From CAZLLV01 sp964560325 (GTDB lineage Bacteria; Acidobacteriota; Thermoanaerobaculia; Multivoradales; DATKCC01), in the NCBI GenBank assembly GCA_964560325.1, contig CAZLLV010000456.1, positions 1-5,586 of the forward strand: a stretch of DNA of 5,586 nucleotides. Direction: 5' to 3'. The position numbers were made by a program, and so were the translations under genes. Each line of letters begins with the position of its first letter. Within the stretch, counting starts at the first letter, position 1. Positions 1 to 5,586 of this stretch are shown piece by piece. The notes under the pieces are model-generated. The model did no database searches and was not told the origin of the DNA. It was given only the letters and a program-made list of their open reading frames with translations.

Positions 1-280
1 TCTTACTCCGCCCAAGGCGGTCTCCTCCGCCCGGCTCCGCGCCGAAGCGGCGTAGACACTACCGGTTTCGGGGCTCTCTGTAACTCCCTCAGGAGACGTG
101 TGTTAGGTGGACGGTTTGCCTACTGGTGTCGAACGCGAGTGCGGGCTTCCACGAGCAGACGTGGAAGATTGTACGGTGGTGGCCAGAGATCTTCTCCCAA
201 GCCGAGCGAGTCGAACCTGGAGCGGGGTTTCTGGTCCCCTACGCTGCCACGGGAAAGTTCAAGATTCTGGAGAGGTCTTG
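1..280. other. Mostly non-coding upstream region of the small plus-strand gene
   Basis: No convincing gene is visible here. GC is clearly lower than in the genes (35 of 60 bases in 121-180 against 45 of 60 in 2041-2100), as expected of intergenic DNA. Positions 2-55 could be the last 17 codons of a plus-strand gene entering from the left (LTPPKAVSSARLRAEAA, stop TAG at 53-55), since this frame has the most GC-rich third positions; 17 codons are too few to be sure. Two short hairpins occur: CCGCC-CAA-GGCGG at 8-20 and CGCCG-AAG-CGGCG at 40-52. An AGGAG at 91-95 precedes a GTG at 100, but the peptide from it does not look like a protein. I found no clear sigma-70 promoter for the gene at 281. 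Confidence 0.4.
146..167. repeat. Perfect 8-bp inverted repeat (operator or leader hairpin candidate)
   Basis: CTTCCACG (146-153), a 6-nt spacer (154-159), and CGTGGAAG (160-167) form a perfect dyad about 114 bp upstream of the ATG at 281. It stands out in an AT-richer non-coding stretch. No T-tract follows, so a terminator is unlikely. It could bind a dimeric regulator or fold in the 5' leader of the small gene. The dyad is seen directly; its role is inferred. Confidence 0.45.
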
Positions 281-697
281 ATGCCCCCAGACGACGACAC
301 CTCCCCCGAGGCGTGGGCGACGATGATTGCGGCCTATCGGCGGATGTCTCCGGCGGAGAAGCTGCGGCGGGTTGGCGACCTGAACGAGGCGGTTCGCCAG
401 CTCGCACTGGCGCGGATCCGCCGGCGGTACGGTCCCGACCTCGACGAGCGGGAGGAGCGGCTCCGCCTTGCGGCGCTGTCGATCGACCGCGAGACGATGA
501 TCCGCGCCTTCGGCTGGGACTCGGAGGTCGAGGGGCGGCGAGGCCGCGAAGGAGGGAGCGCTTCGCTCCTCCGCGGCCGGTCCGGGCTCACGCCGGGGGG
601 CTGGATACGCGCCAGCCGCCGCCTTCCCGGACCACCTCGAACTCGTCTTCGCCTTCGTCGGTGTCGCCGTCGACGGCGATCTCGAAGTAGGTCTTGA
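281..697 (+). CDS. Small conserved-type helical protein of unknown function, with aberrant C-terminus
   Basis: The ATG at 281 is chosen because GGAGAGG at 269-275 is a strong ribosome binding site at good spacing, and because protein-like sequence starts there. Residues 1-85 look like a genuine small charged helical protein: a MSPAEKL segment (residues 22-28), a central heptad-like helix with LALARIRRRY, then a DEREERLRLA helix and an AFGWD motif (residues 76-80). I recall similar short proteins (YRxMSPAEKL...), often beside a nucleotidyltransferase gene in several phyla; this is from memory, and no such partner is visible here. After residue 85 (about nt 535) the frame passes through a hairpin (542-578) and then runs antisense to the lipoprotein gene ending at 588. 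This gives an Arg/Ser-rich tail with no protein character until TGA at 695-697. The tail is probably not native: the natural stop may have been lost by mutation, deletion or rearrangement, or the gene may be decaying. Coding of the first 85 codons is likely; the 138-aa product is doubtful. Confidence 0.6.
   Translation: MPPDDDTSPEAWATMIAAYRRMSPAEKLRRVGDLNEAVRQLALARIRRRYGPDLDEREERLRLAALSIDRETMIRAFGWDSEVEGRRGREGGSASLLRGRSGLTPGGWIRASRRLPGPPRTRLRLRRCRRRRRSRSRS
542..578. terminator. Strong hairpin between convergent genes, possible bidirectional terminator
   Basis: Three paired blocks close on a CTT loop (561-563): GGCCGC (542-547) with GCGGCC (573-578), GGA (551-553) with TCC (570-572), and GGAGCG (555-560) with CGCTCC (564-569). 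A GAA and a G bulge from the left arm. The stem starts 10 nt past the stop of the minus-strand lipoprotein gene and just past the conserved part of the plus-strand gene, where a shared terminator would sit. Neither side has a T-tract, so classical Rho-independent termination is not assured. Confidence 0.5.
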
Positions 698-1121
698 CGT
701 AGTAGGAGTCGGCGCTGGTCTCCTTCTTGCCCCGGAGCTGGAAGCGGGAGAGCTCCCACTCCTGCCACTCGTCGAGGGCGCGGCGGGCGCGGTCGGAGGG
801 AGAGGCCACCATGGCGTCCTCCCAGGCGTCGTCGCCGCGCACTCGGCTGGCCAGGAACTTGACCACCGCCGCCTCCGGGGAGTCGGGGATCGGGTTCAGG
901 TGGCGGGCGGCCTCGCCGTCCACCATCGCGGCGGCGGGGTAGGTCTCCCAGCCGTCCCCGCTCGGCTGGGAGGCGGGGGCCACGTAGGCGGACTCGGTGG
1001 GTGTCGCCGCCCCGTCGCCGCCGGCTCCGATCCCGCCGTCCGCGCCGCCGCCGCAGGCGCCGAGGCCGGCGGCGGAGACCAGGGTCAAGGCCTGGAGGAG
1101 CACTGCCGCGCGGGGACTCAT
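588..1121 (-). CDS. Putative lipoprotein B, possible NTF2-like (DUF4878-type) domain
   Basis: A 177-residue exported protein. An Arg near the N-terminus, a hydrophobic stretch (about residues 5-22) and the lipobox L20-G-A-C23 predict a signal peptidase II lipoprotein. A Gly/Ala/Ser/Pro-rich linker follows (about 24-56). The globular part (about 80-175) has the pattern of small NTF2-like domains: a PEAAVVKFLASR helix, a WEDAM region, alternating strands around YYVKTYFEIAV (141-151), and a closing GGGWRVSSPP strand (168-176). That assignment is inferred from pattern and no catalytic residues are evident. A very acidic loop (residues 152-162) precedes the last strand. The ATG overlaps the stop of lipoprotein A as ATGA (1118-1121), and GGGGAG upstream (about 1130-1135) can serve as a binding site, so the two genes are translationally coupled and very likely co-transcribed. 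Substrate and partner are unknown; a physical or functional pairing with lipoprotein A is plausible. Confidence 0.82.
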   Translation of the reverse strand: MSPRAAVLLQALTLVSAAGLGACGGGADGGIGAGGDGAATPTESAYVAPASQPSGDGWETYPAAAMVDGEAARHLNPIPDSPEAAVVKFLASRVRGDDAWEDAMVASPSDRARRALDEWQEWELSRFQLRGKKETSADSYYVKTYFEIAVDGDTDEGEDEFEVVREGGGWRVSSPPA

Positions 1122-1669
1122 CGGACCCGCTCCCCGCAGTACTCGGCCTGGAACAGGCCGCTGATCTCGTAGCGCTGGCCGGCGTCCTCGCCGAAGCCGC
1201 CGGTGGTCCAGCCGGCGTTCGACACGCAGATCGCCACCGTGTCGCCGACGCTCTCGGCCTTCCGCACCAGCTCGACGCCCTGGGCGAAATTGGTCTTGGA
1301 TCCGATCGCCACCGCGCCGCGGGTCGAGCCCTCCTGGACGAAGGCGCGGACGTTGACCTCGCCCTCCGGCACGTCGCGGGAGCTGGCCAGCACGTCCTCG
1401 CAGGTGGCCTCGGCGTGGTTGAACACCTCGACGCCGTAGCCGCCGGTGCCCGGACCGGTCTCCGGCTCGGAGAAGGCGAGCGCGTGGTCGAGGCCGCTCA
1501 CCGGCTCGCCGTCGATGGTCACGGTGAGGGGGGGACAGTCGATCGCCTCGGCGGCGGCGCTCGAGGCGTCCGCCGCCGTGCCGTCCGCTGCCGCGGCGTC
1601 CGGTTCGCCGCCGCCGCAGGCGGTGAGGGTGAGCAGGAGCGCGAGGGCGAGGAGCGTCGGGTTCTTCAT
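1118..1669 (-). CDS. Putative lipoprotein A of unknown family, four mature cysteines
   Basis: A 183-residue protein with a lipoprotein signal: MKN, a hydrophobic run of Leu/Ala, lipobox L15-T-A-C18, then GGGEPD. An Ala/Asp/Ser-rich linker spans about 22-43. The mature domain (about 45-180) has four more cysteines, C45, C90, C148 and C178, compatible with two disulfides in the periplasm or outside the cell. It is rich in short strands (PPLTVTIDGEPVSGLDHALAF; NVRAFVQ; VAICVSNAGW) and looks like a compact beta or alpha/beta domain. I do not recognise the family. The start is firm: AGGAG at 1676-1680 lies 6 nt before the ATG, and the signal peptide begins there. The same frame stays open upstream through the regulator gene, but only because of high GC. 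It is the first gene after the regulator and the sigma-54-like promoter, and its stop overlaps the start of lipoprotein B. Residues after C18 contain no Asp at +2 (GGG follows), so outer-membrane sorting would be expected under the E. coli rule; whether that rule applies here is unknown. Confidence 0.85.
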   Translation of the reverse strand: MKNPTLLALALLLTLTACGGGEPDAAAADGTAADASSAAAEAIDCPPLTVTIDGEPVSGLDHALAFSEPETGPGTGGYGVEVFNHAEATCEDVLASSRDVPEGEVNVRAFVQEGSTRGAVAIGSKTNFAQGVELVRKAESVGDTVAICVSNAGWTTGGFGEDAGQRYEISGLFQAEYCGERVR

Positions 1670-1675
1670 CGGGTT

Positions 1676-1680
1676 CTCCT
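1676..1680 (-). promoter_or_regulatory. Shine-Dalgarno AGGAG of lipoprotein A
   Basis: The minus strand reads AGGAGAACCCG before the ATG at 1669, a 6-nt spacing. It fixes the start of the lipoprotein within a frame that is open for hundreds of codons upstream. Confidence 0.8.
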
Positions 1681-1727
1681 TGTCGGTTCGTCGGGTTCGC
1701 GCCCGTCGATCGGCCGCGGAACGAGAG

Positions 1728-1742
1728 GGTTGCGTGGCAACC
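1728..1742. repeat. Inverted repeat GGTTGC-N3-GCAACC over the -12 region
   Basis: A perfect 6-bp dyad with a 3-nt spacer (arms 1728-1733 and 1737-1742). The right arm contains the TTGC of the proposed -12 element, and the dyad ends about 2 bp before the predicted transcription start. It could be an operator that competes with polymerase, or chance given the base composition. Confidence 0.4.
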
Positions 1743-1752
1743 GCCGTGCCCG
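1736..1752 (-). promoter_or_regulatory. Candidate sigma-54 (-24/-12) promoter for the lipoprotein pair
   Basis: The minus strand from 1752 to 1736 reads CGGGCACGGCGGTTGCC. The sigma-54 consensus is YTGGCACGRNNNTTGCW. Every fixed position matches except T (G here, 1751) and the last W (C here, 1736). The GG (1750-1749) and GC (1738-1737) have exactly the canonical spacing, which places the start site near 1725 and gives a 5' leader of about 56 nt before the ATG at 1669. It lies in a non-coding gap and points towards the lipoproteins. The gene immediately upstream encodes a sigma-54-type activator, which makes the match more meaningful than a chance hit. Transcription itself is inferred. Confidence 0.6.
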
Positions 1753-1762
1753 CCGGCCGGCG
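1751..1762. repeat. 12-bp perfect palindrome CGCCGGCCGGCG
   Basis: It abuts and overlaps by 2 bp the -24 element, covering about -26 to -37 from the predicted start. GC-only palindromes are common in DNA of this composition, so its significance is low without conservation data. Confidence 0.3.
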
Positions 1763-1808
1763 CGCGGGAAACCGTTGTGGAGAAAGGGATTGGAGGCGGA
1801 TCAAGCGT

Positions 1809-1818
1809 CGGTCGACCG
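1809..1818. repeat. 10-bp palindrome CGGTCGACCG in the upstream-activator zone
   Basis: A perfect palindrome at about -84 to -93 from the predicted sigma-54 start site, the distance at which enhancer-binding proteins usually bind. With the larger dyad at 1824-1847 it could form paired activator sites. The role is inferred. Confidence 0.3.
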
Positions 1819-1823
1819 GCCGC

Positions 1824-1847
1824 CGGCGTCCCGGGGGCTGGACGCCG
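1824..1847. repeat. 8-bp inverted repeat after the regulator gene: terminator stem or activator-binding site
   Basis: CGGCGTCC (1824-1831), an 8-nt spacer, and GGACGCCG (1840-1847) form a perfect dyad starting 26 bp downstream of the regulator's stop codon. A smaller stem (TCCCG/CGGGA on the minus strand, about 1849-1862) lies between it and the stop. As RNA the two could be a tandem terminator for the upstream operon, but no T-tract follows. As DNA the dyad sits at about -99 to -122 from the predicted sigma-54 start, a typical enhancer position. The two readings are not exclusive. Confidence 0.45.
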
Positions 1848-1872
1848 TTCCCGGCCGCGGGACGAGAGCCCG

Positions 1873-3674
<1,802 letters not shown>

Positions 3675-3678
<4 letters not shown>

Positions 3679-5586
3679 CCCGCGCCGGGTGTAGCGGCGA
3701 GCTCGGCGCGCAGCCGGTCCTGGAGCGTCGGGAAGACGTCGAGCGCCCGGCCGAGGTCCGCCCGGGCCTCGGCGTCGAGCCGGACCGCGTCGGCCGGGTC
3801 CCGGGCGCAGGCGACGAGGGCGTGGCGGATGCCGGCGCGGTGGGCGAGGACCGGCGCGTAGCGGGGGGAGCGGGCGAGCACGTCGTCCGCCGCCTCCCGA
3901 CCCTCGGCGGCCGCGCGGCGGGCGGTGGCGCAGTCGCCCGCCGCCGCGTGCCACTCGGCGCGGAGCCGGAGCGCAGCCGTCAGCGGCTCGAGGCCGGCCG
4001 GCTCGGCGTTCAGCGCGCGGTGCTCGCGGGCCGCCGCCTCCGCGCGGTCGAGCCAGCGCGCGACCGAGCCCGCCGGCTCGCCGCGCCGCCACGCGCGGAG
4101 AGCGGCGGTGGTCGAGAGCGAGGCTTCGAACAGGCTGCCGTCCTTGCGCTCGCTCGGCGGCAGACCGGCGACCGTCCGGAGCCCGCGGCCGATCAGCTCC
4201 TCCGCCTCCTTCCCGCGCATCACGCGCGCGCGCGCCTCCTCGTCGAGGATGGCTGCCCGGAGGACCTGCGCGTAGACGCCCCGCGGGTCGAGCTCGAGCG
4301 CCTCGTCGAGGGCGGCGTGGGCCCGCCGGAACGCCGGCTCGGGATCGCGCCCCTCGACCTCGTCCCAGAGCGCCCGGGACCAGTGGAGGAGCGCGAGCGC
4401 GCGCAGGGAGCCGGGCCGCGAGGTCAGCGTCTCGAGCGCCCGCTCCTTGAGGGCCTGGGCACGGTCGAGCTCGGGGGTCGGGTCGATCCCCCGGCGGTAC
4501 TGGGCGAACGCCAGCTCCTCGGCCACGATGCTCCGGCTGTTGACCAGGCGGTCGGCGGGGTAGCTCGGTGTGTCGGCGGCGCGGTCGAAGGCGGCGCGGG
4601 CGGCGGCGAGCGAGGGGAGGGGGTCGCCCCAGCGGTCGCGCTCGACCCACGACTGCCGCAGGTGGGCGTCGCCGAGGGCCTTCCAGACGATGCCGTCCTC
4701 GGGGGACTCTTCGCCGGCGCGGCGAAAAGCGTCGATCGCCGCCTCGTAGTGCGGCGTCGGATCGCCGCCGCCGTTCCACTGCTCCCATTGGCCGCGCAGC
4801 ACCCGCGCCATCCCGAGGTCGTGGAGCAGCATCGCGTGGTCCGGCTCGATCGCGAGCCCCGCCTCGGCGATCGTCCGCCCCTCGTCGAGGAGCGGCACCG
4901 GCACGCCGCCCGCGCGCATCGTGCCCATGGCCAGGCGCCAGTGCGCGTAGGCCAGCGTCTCGCGTGGCCGCACGGCGTCCGGGTCGGCCACCAGCGCCGC
5001 CCCGCAGGCGGCGCGGGCGGCGGCCAGCTCGTCGTCGCCGAGCGGGCGCCGCAGATTGATCTTCAGGTCGACCTCCGCGACCTCCGCGGCGCACAGGCCG
5101 AGGTGGGCTCGGGGATCGGAGCGGGCGATCTCGACCGCCTCCCGGTACGCTCGGCGGGCCGCCTCCATCGGCGCCTCCGTCTCGACCGCCGTGGCGCGCC
5201 AGAAGCCGGCGCGGAACTCGTCGAGCGCGGCGTCGCCGGCGAGGAGCAGCCCCTCGTAGAACCAGGGGCGGCCGGTGAGCGGACCGTCGAAAGCCGCCTC
5301 GATGCCCGCCCGGTCGCCTTCCAAGAACGCCAGGAGGGCGCGGGCATACGAATCGTCCGCGTCTTCGGTTCGCAGGCTCTCCTCGAGGAAGCGCGCGGCC
5401 GGGCGGCGGTGGCGCTCGGCGGCGCTCTCCAGGGTCGCCTCGCGCACCGCGTCGTCGGCGATCCGGAGCGCCCGCTCGCGCTCGTCCCCGTAGAGCGCGG
5501 CGTGCGCCTGGCCGAGCGCCAGGGCGGCCTCGGCGCTCCGGTGGCCCCCCTCCCAGGCCGCTTCGAGGAGCGGCACCGCCCGGCCG
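3675..5586 (-). CDS. TPR-repeat protein, partial: probable C-terminal half of a Ser/Thr protein kinase
   Basis: The frame is open to the right edge, so the N-terminus lies outside the window; 636 complete codons plus stop are visible. A GTG at 5576 has no evident binding site and is probably internal. The whole piece is soluble and alpha-helical, rich in Ala/Arg/Glu, with no membrane segment or signal. Counting residues from 5576, about 174-435 hold a repeat of about 46 residues: DPxP at 272, 318, 365 and 411 (VPVP at 225 is a degenerate copy), each followed by an AAxxAFxxA-type helix ending in Pro (199, 245, 292, 340, 388, 430). These look like TPR units (34 residues) with a 12-residue insert between helices. 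The architecture, including RPWFYEG (103-109) and EIARSDPRAHLGLC (149-162), resembles the C-terminal half of acidobacterial Ser/Thr kinases as I remember them; the kinase domain itself is not visible. The stop overlaps the regulator's start (ATGA), so the two are coupled. A kinase feeding the FHA domain of the next gene is the natural reading, but a stand-alone TPR protein is possible. Confidence 0.85.

Noticed and set aside
105..120. Sigma-54-like site AGGTGGACGGTTTGCC upstream of the small plus-strand gene
   Set aside because: The -12 TTGC and the GG-to-GC spacing fit, but the -24 half has only GG of TGGCACG. Too weak to call.
200..225. tRNA-like GGTTCGACTC on the minus strand
   Set aside because: The flanks do not pair as a T stem (only one of five pairs), and no acceptor or anticodon arm is present.
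100..690. Plus-strand frame starting GTG at 100 behind AGGAG
   Set aside because: The encoded sequence has no protein character; the neighbouring frame from 281 with its own binding site is far better.
3679..5094. Upstream extension of the regulator frame through the TPR gene
   Set aside because: Low-complexity Arg/Pro/Ala translation in the shadow of a gene with regular helical repeats; the FHA domain begins only after 3627.

Overview
The window is very GC-rich (45 of 60 bases in one sampled coding line, 2041-2100) and nearly fully coding. It suggests a free-living bacterium with large signalling networks. The combination of a TPR protein of the kind fused to Ser/Thr kinases, an FHA-domain sigma-54 activator and Gly-rich lipoproteins fits Acidobacteriota (Thermoanaerobaculia-like) best. 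Myxococcota or another high-GC phylum is not excluded, because no phylogenetic marker is present.

Layout: four genes lie on the minus strand, read from high to low coordinates, and one small gene lies on the plus strand. (1) 5586-3675 (-): the C-terminal part of a large helical-repeat protein, cut by the window edge, probably the sensory/TPR half of a Ser/Thr protein kinase. (2) 3678-1873 (-): an FHA + AAA+ sigma-54-type enhancer-binding regulator, overlapping gene 1 by ATGA. (3) 1872-1670: a 203-bp gap with inverted repeats and a near-consensus sigma-54 (-24/-12) promoter pointing to the next gene. (4) 1669-1118 (-): lipoprotein A, four extra cysteines, no recognised family. (5) 1121-588 (-): lipoprotein B, overlapping A by ATGA, with a possible NTF2-like domain. 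(6) 542-578: a strong hairpin without a T-tract. (7) 281-697 (+): a small conserved-type helical protein convergent with lipoprotein B; its frame lacks a stop at the expected end and runs antisense into B. (8) 1-280: AT-richer, mostly non-coding, with a perfect 8-bp inverted repeat.

Working model (inference): a kinase phosphorylates a threonine on itself or a partner, the FHA domain of the regulator reads that phosphothreonine, and the regulator's AAA+ domain drives sigma-54 RNA polymerase at the promoter about 120 bp downstream of its own stop codon. This would switch on the two envelope lipoproteins. The main uncertainty is that the regulator's sigma-54-contacting GAFTGA loop is degenerate (RVATGV).
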